Source of the DNA: Candidatus Auribacter fodinae
GTDB lineage: Bacteria > Auribacterota > Auribacteria > Auribacterales > Auribacteraceae
Reading direction: 5' to 3'
Length of the DNA stretch: 33,405 nucleotides
NCBI GenBank assembly: GCA_003599815.1
Contig: QZJZ01000021.1
Span: 1 to 33,405, forward strand
The translations under genes were made by a program, and so were the position numbers. Below are positions 8,697-15,602 of this stretch, one piece after another. The notes under the pieces are model-generated. The model saw nothing but the letters and a program-made list of their open reading frames with translations, was not told where the DNA came from and ran no database searches. Positions within the stretch are counted from its first letter, which is position 1, and each line of letters begins with the position of its first letter.

Positions 8697-9716
8697 ATGC
8701 GATTTGGAAACCTGACATATCTCTGGCTGATCTGGATCATTCCGGTACTCATAGGGTTTTATGTGTTCGCGTTTAAACACAAAAAGAAGGCTCTCGCCCT
8801 GTTCGCGCATCAGGAAGTGCTCGCGCGGTTACTGCAATGGGTCAGTTTTCCCCGCCAGTACCTGAAGGCGGGCATGCTCTGTACCGGCGTACTGTTTATC
8901 ATACTGAGCCTGATAGAACCCAAATGGGGATACCAGTGGCAGGAAGTACGGCGTACGGGCATAGACATCATGATCGCTTTGGACGTATCGCGGAGCATGA
9001 ACGCCGCTGACGTCAAACCGAGCAGGATTGAACGGGCAAAGATGGAAATATCCGATCTGCTGAATAATCTTAAAGGCGACAGGGCCGGATTGATGGTTTT
9101 CTCAGGAACCGCATTTGTACAGTGCCCGCTCACCCTTGATTACGGCGCGTTCAGGGTGTTTCTGGATCAGGTTGACACAACGCTTGTTTCGCGGGGCGGT
9201 ACGGATATCGGCGCGGCCCTCCAGCGTGCGGAAGGATCGTTCCTGCAAACTGAAAACAAGTTTAAAGTCATCATTCTTATCACTGACGGCGAAGACCTGC
9301 AGGGTAACGCATTGCAGATTACCGAAGAATTACAGAAACAGGGCATCAAAATATTCACTATCGGCATAGGAACTCCGGAAGGCGTGCCGATACCTGTTTA
9401 TGACGATCAGGGCAATAAAACCTATATCAAAGACAAACAAGGGCAGATGGTGCTCTCCAAACTGGACGAAACATTACTGCAGAAAATAGCGCTCTACACG
9501 GGCGGCGCGTATGTTCGCGGCACACAGGCGCAAGGGCTGGGATTACTGCGTATTTACGAGGAAAAAATCCGCGACCTTGAACGCCGCGAACTGGAAAGCA
9601 CCATGCAGAAACGATACGAAAACCGATTTCAAATACCCTTGTTTATTGGTATCATACTCATATTCGCTGAATTTTTTGTCAGCGAGAAGCGGACGGTGCG
9701 CCATGAGAAAAAATAA
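8697..9716 (+). CDS. batB: BatB, membrane von Willebrand factor A protein
   Basis: A 339-residue paralogue of the preceding BatA. It has N-terminal helices at about 8-26 and 57-73, a VWA domain at about 88-300 and a C-terminal membrane helix near 313-330. The metal site is complete (D96-V-S98-R-S100, T169, D197 in ITDGED). The shared stretch QCPLTLDYG in both proteins marks their duplication. The ribosome site aaagaggt is 4 bases before the ATG, and the 3' end overlaps batC by 14 bases. It is predicted to form a membrane complex with BatA, the TPR proteins and BatD. The assignment is firm from family features and gene order. Confidence 0.93.
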   Translation: MRFGNLTYLWLIWIIPVLIGFYVFAFKHKKKALALFAHQEVLARLLQWVSFPRQYLKAGMLCTGVLFIILSLIEPKWGYQWQEVRRTGIDIMIALDVSRSMNAADVKPSRIERAKMEISDLLNNLKGDRAGLMVFSGTAFVQCPLTLDYGAFRVFLDQVDTTLVSRGGTDIGAALQRAEGSFLQTENKFKVIILITDGEDLQGNALQITEELQKQGIKIFTIGIGTPEGVPIPVYDDQGNKTYIKDKQGQMVLSKLDETLLQKIALYTGGAYVRGTQAQGLGLLRIYEEKIRDLERRELESTMQKRYENRFQIPLFIGIILIFAEFFVSEKRTVRHEKK

Positions 9717-10620
9717 TGTGCTTATTTATAGTCTGGTTTCTGGTATGCTTATCGCATCGGACGGCTACTGCCAGCCGTTACGAAGCAGGATACAGGATGC
9801 GACAAAACTATACGAAGAGGGCCAATACGAATCAGCGCTCAGCGCGTATATGGACATTGAGCTGGAACACCCCGGCGAACCGGTGCTTGATTTCAATATC
9901 GGCAACACGTATTATCAACAGCAGAGATATGATGAGGCTATCGAGAAATACGAGCAGGCTATCCTGAACGCTGATCCGAAACTGAAATCACAGGCGTATT
10001 TTAATATTGGCAACAGTACCTATCAGAAAGCGTTACAGTCGGAACAGGCAAACAAGCTGGACGAAGCTATTCAAAACATGCGTGCCGGCATTGAACAGTA
10101 TAAACAAGCGTTCAAAGCCAATCCCGAAGACCTTGATATTAAATACAATATTGAGTTTGTGGAACGTGAGATAAAGCGTATCATAAACAAAATCAAAGAA
10201 CAGCAGGAACAACAGAAAAATCAGCCGCAGGGCGAACAGCAGGACGGCGAAGATCAACAGCAGAACCAGCAAGGGCAGCAGGGACAGCAACAGGAACAAC
10301 AGCAGGGCGAAAGTCAGCAAAAACAGCAGGACGGCAAACAGGGCAAGCAAGGCGAACAGGATAACGATTCTCAAAAACAAGAACAACAGCAGGGTGAAGA
10401 GAAAGAGAATGAATCCGAACAGCCCAAAGGCGCTTTTGAAGCCGATAACGATAATAATCAAAACGATCAGAGTAATCAGCAGGGACAACAACCTCAAAAG
10501 GCTGAAGAACTTAGCCGCGAGGAAGCGGAACGCCTGCTGAATAACCTGAAAGACCACGACAAACAAAAAAAACAACGCACTAAAGGCGGGTATCTCGGGG
10601 AGGTTGATAGAGATTGGTAA
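9703..10620 (+). CDS. batC: BatC-like TPR protein with glutamine-rich tail
   Basis: A 305-residue exported TPR protein. The ATG at 9703, inside the end of batB, is chosen because it is followed directly by a signal peptide (about residues 1-22); longer in-frame versions would be read inside batB. TPR helices cover about 30-155, with NIGNTYYQQQRYDEAI at 65-80 and NIGNSTYQKA at 101-110. Residues about 165-270 are extreme low-complexity sequence dominated by Gln with Gly, Glu, Lys and Asp. A conserved-looking helix, LSREEAERLLNNLKDHDKQ, closes the protein, as in BatC proteins. The TPRs probably bind the VWA proteins in the periplasm. The Gln-rich linker may be disordered. Overlap with batD is 7 bases. 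Confidence 0.85.
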   Translation: MRKNNVLIYSLVSGMLIASDGYCQPLRSRIQDATKLYEEGQYESALSAYMDIELEHPGEPVLDFNIGNTYYQQQRYDEAIEKYEQAILNADPKLKSQAYFNIGNSTYQKALQSEQANKLDEAIQNMRAGIEQYKQAFKANPEDLDIKYNIEFVEREIKRIINKIKEQQEQQKNQPQGEQQDGEDQQQNQQGQQGQQQEQQQGESQQKQQDGKQGKQGEQDNDSQKQEQQQGEEKENESEQPKGAFEADNDNNQNDQSNQQGQQPQKAEELSREEAERLLNNLKDHDKQKKQRTKGGYLGEVDRDW

Positions 10621-12479
10621 GAAGACTGGCAGTCTTTCTATTTCTTTTTGTTTTCAGCACACCGCTGTACTGCGCTGATGAGACGGCCTTCAAGGCGGCT
10701 GTGTCGCAGGATACAGTCAGCCTTGACCAGAGTATTGTATTACAGCTTACCGCTGAAGGATTTGAGCCTGACGCGCCACCCGACCTTTCACAGGTAAACG
10801 ACTTCACTATTATCTCAAAGGGATCATCAACAACAGGCTCATCACAGATTTCCATCACCATCAACGGCCAGCAGAAAATCATGCAGAAAACGCAGTCTAT
10901 CATATACCAGTACGAACTCATTCCGAAACAAACAGGCGTATTTGTAATACCTGCTATTTCAGCCAGTTATAAAGGAAAAATGCTCCGTACGCCTCCCATA
11001 CGCGTAACGGTTACGGCAGAAACGCCTGACGAAGACAAGGATGTGTTTCTTGAATTCTCCCTGAGCGAGACAAATACCTATGTGGAAAAACCCATAGTCA
11101 TGGAGCTGAAATGGTATTTTTCCAAGAATATCCAGCAGTACGGGTTATCCATCCCTTTCCTCCCTGCGATGAAAAATATGATTATCAAGAATATCGAGCC
11201 GGATACAGGCAGGTACGAGTACAAATCCATTGCGTATAATAATCAGGTGGAGGAAATTTTTGAGTACAGCTCAACGATACGAAACAACAAACGGTTTTAT
11301 GTACTCACATTGAAAAAAATATTCATTCCCGCTTCTGACGGCGTATACCTCTTTGACCCTGTCGTATTGCGATGCGAGGTCATTACCCAGACACCGTATG
11401 ACCAGTACGGGCTGCGGGGCGGTTTTTTTAACAGGGTGCAGAATGTTGTGGAACGCAGGGTAGTCAGAACCGAGCCTGTGACACTAAACGTAAAGCCTTT
11501 GCCGCCATCACCGATGAACTACCCGTCTTCAGTGTCCGTCGGAAATTATACCATGCAGGTGGAATCCGCGCCGGATACGGTAAAAGTCGGCGATCCGGTC
11601 ACCGTATCCATAACCATCAGGGGCGAAGGCAACATTGAAGGCATAGTTGACCCTGAATTTCAGAACATGCACAATTTCAGGACATTTCAGGAAGATGCCG
11701 TGGTGGAGACAACCATCAATCAAACCGGTATTCAGGGAAGCAAGACATTCAAGTTCCTGCTTATCCCGCTTGCTGAATCAGTAACACAGGTACCGCCGGT
11801 GCGGTTTTCCTATTTCGATCCTAAAAAGGGCACATACCAGCAGATAACATCAAACCCCGTACCCATTACGGTTCACCCCGGCGAAGCGGCGCCTCAAAGT
11901 ATCATTATTTCCGCAAAATCCGAGTCGGAAGGCAAAAAGGAAGTGACCTTATTTCAGACCGATTTGCCGGAATACATCAAGTTCTCAACAGGCACAATGT
12001 TTTTCGCGGATGAATACGATTATACCCGCGCATGGTTTATCGCTTGTTTTGTTGTACCTTTGATACTAAACGGATTATTGGCGGTATTCATGTATCGCCG
12101 CCGAATGCTCGCGTCAAACGAATCATTGCGGCGCAGGCAGATAGCGAAAAAGTCAGCTGACACGCTATTGAAAAAAGCCCACGATGCACTGCACAAAAAT
12201 AACCGCCAGGATTTTTACACGCTGATTATCAGGGCCCTGAACGAATATCTTGGAAATAAAATGCTGATACCCTCTGCCGGATTGACTTTTGACGTTGTGA
12301 AGGATCAGATGCAAAAGTATCGCATAGACGCGAAAATAGTGGATAAAATCGGACAGTACTACCGTAATGCCGATATGGCGCGCTTCATGCCGTCTGCGTC
12401 CGAGGCATACCAGCCGGAAGTAATGATCGATGACATTCAGAACCTTATCAAACAACTGGAAAAATGCAAATGGGATTAA
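10614..12479 (+). CDS. batD: BatD, oxygen-tolerance-type membrane protein
   Basis: A 621-residue BatD-family protein starting at TTG. An in-frame stop at 10608-10610 rules out a longer form, and ggggagg (10597-10603) lies 10 bases upstream. A signal peptide covers about 1-21. Large beta-rich periplasmic domains follow to about 460; two similar modules seem to begin near 25 and near 305. A transmembrane helix spans about 474-494, followed by basic YRRR. A helical cytoplasmic tail of about 120 residues contains the FYTLIIRALNEYLGNK pattern shared with the genes at 2421 and 6599. This is the full-length member of the three BatD-like proteins. It probably scaffolds the BatA/BatB complex on the periplasmic side. 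Family secure, mechanism unknown. Confidence 0.9.
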   Translation: MVRRLAVFLFLFVFSTPLYCADETAFKAAVSQDTVSLDQSIVLQLTAEGFEPDAPPDLSQVNDFTIISKGSSTTGSSQISITINGQQKIMQKTQSIIYQYELIPKQTGVFVIPAISASYKGKMLRTPPIRVTVTAETPDEDKDVFLEFSLSETNTYVEKPIVMELKWYFSKNIQQYGLSIPFLPAMKNMIIKNIEPDTGRYEYKSIAYNNQVEEIFEYSSTIRNNKRFYVLTLKKIFIPASDGVYLFDPVVLRCEVITQTPYDQYGLRGGFFNRVQNVVERRVVRTEPVTLNVKPLPPSPMNYPSSVSVGNYTMQVESAPDTVKVGDPVTVSITIRGEGNIEGIVDPEFQNMHNFRTFQEDAVVETTINQTGIQGSKTFKFLLIPLAESVTQVPPVRFSYFDPKKGTYQQITSNPVPITVHPGEAAPQSIIISAKSESEGKKEVTLFQTDLPEYIKFSTGTMFFADEYDYTRAWFIACFVVPLILNGLLAVFMYRRRMLASNESLRRRQIAKKSADTLLKKAHDALHKNNRQDFYTLIIRALNEYLGNKMLIPSAGLTFDVVKDQMQKYRIDAKIVDKIGQYYRNADMARFMPSASEAYQPEVMIDDIQNLIKQLEKCKWD

Positions 12480-13246
12480 GGCTCAGAAAGATACTTATTA
12501 TTCTTGCACTGCTCTTTTTCAGCGTACTGCCCTCATACGCGGATACCAGACGCGATGAAGCGATGAGCATGTTTCATAATGGTATAGAATTATATAAAAG
12601 CGGAAATTTCGCTGAGAGCGCGAAAATGTTTGAGCAGATTCTTGACAAAGGCATCCGTTCCGGCGCTATTTACTTTAATCTGGGCAACGCGTATGCCAAA
12701 AACGGCGACACCGCTCCGGCTCGCCTCGCGTATGAACGGGCATTGCGCTATATCCCGCGAGATACGGCGGTTCGCAATAATCTTGCATATGTAGCGAGCA
12801 GGCTTGAGGATAAAATCAAACTTCCCCGTCCGCAATGGTGGCGGCAAGTTCTTTACGCTCCTGCAGGCATCATGAATCATAAAGAGCTCGGTTTTGTACT
12901 GATCGGGTCATTTATGCTGATCATGCTGATTTGGGCATTGATGACTCTGTTCACATCATATAAGGCTTTGCTCAAAACGGGGCTTATTTTTTCCTGTGTC
13001 TTTTTCATCTGGATTGGGGCGGTGTTCTGTGTTAAAATCCACACTGAAAAATTTTCCCGTAATGCCGTTATCATGGCGGAAGAAGCGGCAGTACGATGGG
13101 GTAATACTGATAATGATAAAGTCGCTTTTTTCCTTCATGCAGGAACAAAAGTGGTTATCCGTCAGACACGGGATAACTGGGTACTCATCACTATTGGTGA
13201 TGGCAAGTCCGGCTGGGTCAAAAAAAGTTTTCTGGAGATAATATAA
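12464..13246 (+). CDS. batE: BatE-like protein: TPR, two membrane helices, SH3-like domain
   Basis: A 260-residue protein. The start is ATG 12464, or ATG 12470, which gives better spacing from a weak gga at 12458-12460. A signal peptide covers about 1-26 and TPR helices about 30-115, including YFNLGNAYAKNGDTAPA. Two transmembrane helices lie at about 142-163 and 170-191. A C-terminal bacterial SH3-like domain at about 205-260 ends with GDGKSGWVKKSFLEII. This order matches BatE/SH3 proteins found at the end of Bat operons. SH3-like domains often contact cell-wall or protein ligands, so it may link the complex to the envelope. It overlaps batD by 16 bases, and its stop overlaps the next ATG (TAATG). 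Confidence 0.82.
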   Translation: MQMGLRLRKILIILALLFFSVLPSYADTRRDEAMSMFHNGIELYKSGNFAESAKMFEQILDKGIRSGAIYFNLGNAYAKNGDTAPARLAYERALRYIPRDTAVRNNLAYVASRLEDKIKLPRPQWWRQVLYAPAGIMNHKELGFVLIGSFMLIMLIWALMTLFTSYKALLKTGLIFSCVFFIWIGAVFCVKIHTEKFSRNAVIMAEEAAVRWGNTDNDKVAFFLHAGTKVVIRQTRDNWVLITIGDGKSGWVKKSFLEII

Positions 13247-14571
13247 TGTCACTGTTTGATATTCCAAATCTGGGTATTCGGGCGTATGATTCGCCGTTAC
13301 CGTTAAACACCGTTTATGGCGATCAGGTATGTAATTTTACGCCTGACACCCAGCATATGCACTTTTCCATTTGTGACCAGCCGGGCCGTAAGGAAAACAC
13401 ATCCGAATACGCATATGAGGAATATACGTTTGAAACCGCGGGCCCCCGCAAAAAAATATTTTTTGACCCGACAAAAACGACATGCGCCATTGTCACCTGC
13501 GGCGGGTTGTCGCCTGGCCTTAATAACGTCATTCAGGCTATTGTCTTTGAATTATATTATCATTACCGTGTCAAGAGTATACTCGGCATACGGTATGGGT
13601 ATGAGGGGCTGAACCCGAAATTCGGGCATGTGCCGATGGAACTCAAACCTGAAGCAGTCCGCAATATCGCTGAAATGGGGGGCACAATACTCGGCTCATC
13701 ACGCGGGAATCAGGCTGTCACTATCATGGCTGACGAAATGGAACGGCTCGGCATAGATATATTGTTCACCATCGGAGGCGACGGGACACAGCGCGGGGCG
13801 TACGAACTGGCGGAAGAACTCAAAAAACGCGGTCAGAAACGGGCTGTGGTCGGTATTCCCAAAACTATTGACAACGATATTGTTATCATCGAAAAAAGTT
13901 TTGGTTTTGAGACAGCTTTCTCTAAAGCGTGCGAAGCCATACAATGCGCGCATACCGAAGCGGTCAGCGCATGGAACGGCGTTGGGCTGGTAAAAGTCAT
14001 GGGCCGCCATTCAGGATACATTGCCGCTCATGCCGCGCTGGCTCTGAACGAGGTAAACTTTGTGCTGGTGCCTGAAGTGAAATTCGAACTCGATGGCGAA
14101 AAAGGGTTACTGAATTTGCTCCGCAAGCGGCTTGAACTGCGCCATCACGCTGTCATAATCGTGGCTGAAGGAGCAGGACAGGATTTCTTTGCGGCAGACT
14201 CCGGCAGTGACGCGTCAGGAAACGTAAAACTTCACGATATTGGCACGTTCCTCACCAAGAAAATCGGTGAGTACCTGAAAAGCATCTCTATGGACCATAC
14301 GGTCAAATACATTGATCCGAGTTACATGATACGAAGCATACCAGCGATACCCAGCGACGCACTCTTCTCAAGCCAGCTTGCCCGCCATGCGGTTCATGCT
14401 GGAATGACAGGAAAAACGGCTATGCTTGTCGGCTGGTTCAAAAATACGTTTATTCATCTTCCTTTATGCGCCATCGCCAACCAGCGCAAGACGATAGATC
14501 CGGAAAGCCATTTATGGTTTTCCGTGCTTGAAGCCACTGGACAGCCGATGAACATGATTAATACAATCTGA
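13246..14571 (+). CDS. pfkA: ATP-type 6-phosphofructokinase (plant-like clade)
   Basis: A 441-residue phosphofructokinase that phosphorylates fructose 6-phosphate to fructose 1,6-bisphosphate. The nucleotide motif GGDGT (177-181) has Gly180 where pyrophosphate-dependent enzymes carry Asp. The catalytic segment PKTIDND (205-211) has Lys206, unlike the Gly of E. coli PfkA, and the predicted base D209. The Gly plus Lys combination is that of plant and trypanosome ATP-dependent enzymes. MGRHSGY follows near residue 248. The N-terminal extension of about 75 residues before the Rossmann-like core is also seen in that group. It starts in a TAATG overlap with batE, with ggag 8 bases upstream, so it seems part of the same transcript. 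This is an unusual partner for Bat genes. ATP use is inferred from the motif. Confidence 0.92.
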   Translation: MSLFDIPNLGIRAYDSPLPLNTVYGDQVCNFTPDTQHMHFSICDQPGRKENTSEYAYEEYTFETAGPRKKIFFDPTKTTCAIVTCGGLSPGLNNVIQAIVFELYYHYRVKSILGIRYGYEGLNPKFGHVPMELKPEAVRNIAEMGGTILGSSRGNQAVTIMADEMERLGIDILFTIGGDGTQRGAYELAEELKKRGQKRAVVGIPKTIDNDIVIIEKSFGFETAFSKACEAIQCAHTEAVSAWNGVGLVKVMGRHSGYIAAHAALALNEVNFVLVPEVKFELDGEKGLLNLLRKRLELRHHAVIIVAEGAGQDFFAADSGSDASGNVKLHDIGTFLTKKIGEYLKSISMDHTVKYIDPSYMIRSIPAIPSDALFSSQLARHAVHAGMTGKTAMLVGWFKNTFIHLPLCAIANQRKTIDPESHLWFSVLEATGQPMNMINTI

Positions 14572-14579
14572 TATCCAGT

Positions 14580-15371
14580 TTATATTTGCATACCGCCATG
14601 CCTGAGGCAATCGCCGATAACCTTCTGTAAGTTACCGTCGAGATGAGGTTTCGCGTTGACTATGTAAAAACAGTGTTTCCAGTGAAATAATTCGGACTCA
14701 AGGCACTCCACGCACCCATCCTGCCCGAACGACCTGAATGCCTGTTCGCATAAAGGCACTATTTTATCGCGCATGCGCAAGGCGGTATCCACCAGTAAAA
14801 CAGCCATCTGCGGGGCAAGGGCATTTATCCGCCTCATCAGCTCGCATACAGACTGGACATCAATATGTTTCGGTGGTGATGACTTCACTTCAACGTACAC
14901 CAGACGGTTCTCCACGGACGCCAGCACATCGTAATCACCACCCACACCGCTGTTATGCAGTTTTATGCCCCATCCCGCCGGCGAGCCAAACTCCCGCTCA
15001 AATATCTGAGCCACAAACCATTCCAGAGTATCCCCGAACGATTCTATATGCGATTTCTGCAGGGCATACTCGTTTTCCGCAACCCGCGATATGATACCCA
15101 ATGCCACTAAGACAGGAAGATAATCGTCGACTGCTGACCGATCGGCAAAACGGGTCAGCATATCAGGAGTAAACCGCTGGCGGAAGCGGATAACATCCCG
15201 CAGAAGCAGGCGGAACGCATACCGTTTCATGCAGTCGTACAGCGTATCAACCATGGATGAATCAGCGCTGTCGATATCCATCAGAATATTCTTGGAACTC
15301 ATTCCCCTGTCGAACGACAAGTTCCTGTGACGCAGTAAATCGGCAATATACGATGACTGCTCCCTGCGCAT
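14580..15371 (-). CDS. Predicted PD-(D/E)xK-fold nuclease-like protein
   Basis: A 263-residue protein that I do not recognise as a named family. The C-terminal half has a nuclease-like core: D146 and D148 in GVGGDYDVL, a 12-residue gap, then E161-V-K163 in VYVEVKSS. This is the D...ExK signature of the restriction-endonuclease-like fold. E117 in a preceding helix (TLEWFVAQIF) could complete the metal site. The N-terminal half (1-105) is helical, with a possible winged-helix segment near 65-105. It is the only minus-strand gene in the window and converges on pfkA with an 8-base gap and no obvious terminator. No methylase or toxin partner is adjacent. DNA cleavage, repair or a degenerate nuclease-fold role are all possible. 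Confidence 0.6.
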   Translation of the reverse strand: MRREQSSYIADLLRHRNLSFDRGMSSKNILMDIDSADSSMVDTLYDCMKRYAFRLLLRDVIRFRQRFTPDMLTRFADRSAVDDYLPVLVALGIISRVAENEYALQKSHIESFGDTLEWFVAQIFEREFGSPAGWGIKLHNSGVGGDYDVLASVENRLVYVEVKSSPPKHIDVQSVCELMRRINALAPQMAVLLVDTALRMRDKIVPLCEQAFRSFGQDGCVECLESELFHWKHCFYIVNAKPHLDGNLQKVIGDCLRHGGMQI

Positions 15372-15463
15372 ACCGTTTTACCCTTTCAGCCTGACATCAG
15401 TTACCATCGCTTACGAAGTATGTTAGAGTACATTGAGCCTCTTTGTACAGCGATAAAATCATT

Positions 15464-15493
15464 TTGACATTTTATGCATTAATTTTATATAAT
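15464..15493 (+). promoter_or_regulatory. Full-consensus sigma-70 promoter for the arg-dap cluster
   Basis: A perfect -35 box TTGACA (15464-15469) and a perfect -10 box TATAAT (15488-15493) are separated by 18 bases. Transcription would start near 15500 and run into argJ. Twelve of twelve consensus positions predict strong basal transcription, which implies control by a repressor or by the leader structures downstream. No clear ArgR operator could be recognised over it by eye. Confidence 0.85.
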
Positions 15494-15531
15494 AGAGGTT
15501 TATTTTTAAATACATTTATGGATTAATGATC

Positions 15532-15560
15532 CGCACGGAAAATTCGTGCGTTTTTATTTT
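15532..15560 (+). terminator. Terminator-like hairpin in the argJ leader (possible attenuator)
   Basis: CGCACG (15532-15537) pairs perfectly with CGTGCG (15545-15550) around a 7-base loop. It is followed at once by TTTTTATTTT (15551-15560). This is the form of a rho-independent terminator on the + strand. It lies only about 30 bases after the predicted transcription start and before argJ, and the upstream gene faces the other way. It therefore cannot serve a preceding + gene. It fits attenuation of the arg-dap operon, or production of a short RNA of about 60 bases. Confidence 0.7.
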
Positions 15561-15581
15561 CATTTTTTAACAAGGACAATC

Positions 15582-15596
15582 TTCTCAGCCGGAGAA
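15582..15596 (+). promoter_or_regulatory. Small hairpin that could hide the argJ ribosome site
   Basis: TTCTC (15582-15586) is complementary to GAGAA (15592-15596) with a 5-base loop. The right arm overlaps the argJ Shine-Dalgarno sequence ggag (15591-15594), which lies 8 bases before the ATG. The stem is short and mostly A-U, so on its own it is weak. Confidence 0.35.
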
Positions 15597-15602
15597 AATA
15601 AC

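Larger units (their letters stand above)
15372..15602. other. Divergent intergenic region upstream of the arg-dap cluster
   Basis: The 231-base non-coding gap between the minus-strand nuclease gene and argJ. Its left half shows nothing clear for the nuclease gene, apart from a short 5-bp inverted repeat (GTACA/TGTAC, about 15429-15449). Its right half is AT-rich and holds the argJ promoter, a terminator-like hairpin and a possible ribosome-site hairpin, each listed separately. No T-box or known riboswitch was recognised in the roughly 100-base leader. Confidence 0.7.

Noticed and set aside
10033-10575. A 180-codon minus-strand open frame rich in Leu and Phe, resembling a membrane protein
   Set aside because: It is the antisense of the glutamine-rich batC tail: CAG/CAA repeats read in reverse give Leu codons. 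There is no ribosome site and the batC frame is well supported.
15494-15602. A T-box, lysine riboswitch or leader peptide before argJ
   Set aside because: The leader is only about 100 bases, lacks recognisable T-box or lysine-element motifs, and its only ATG before the hairpin (15518) is followed by a stop after one codon.
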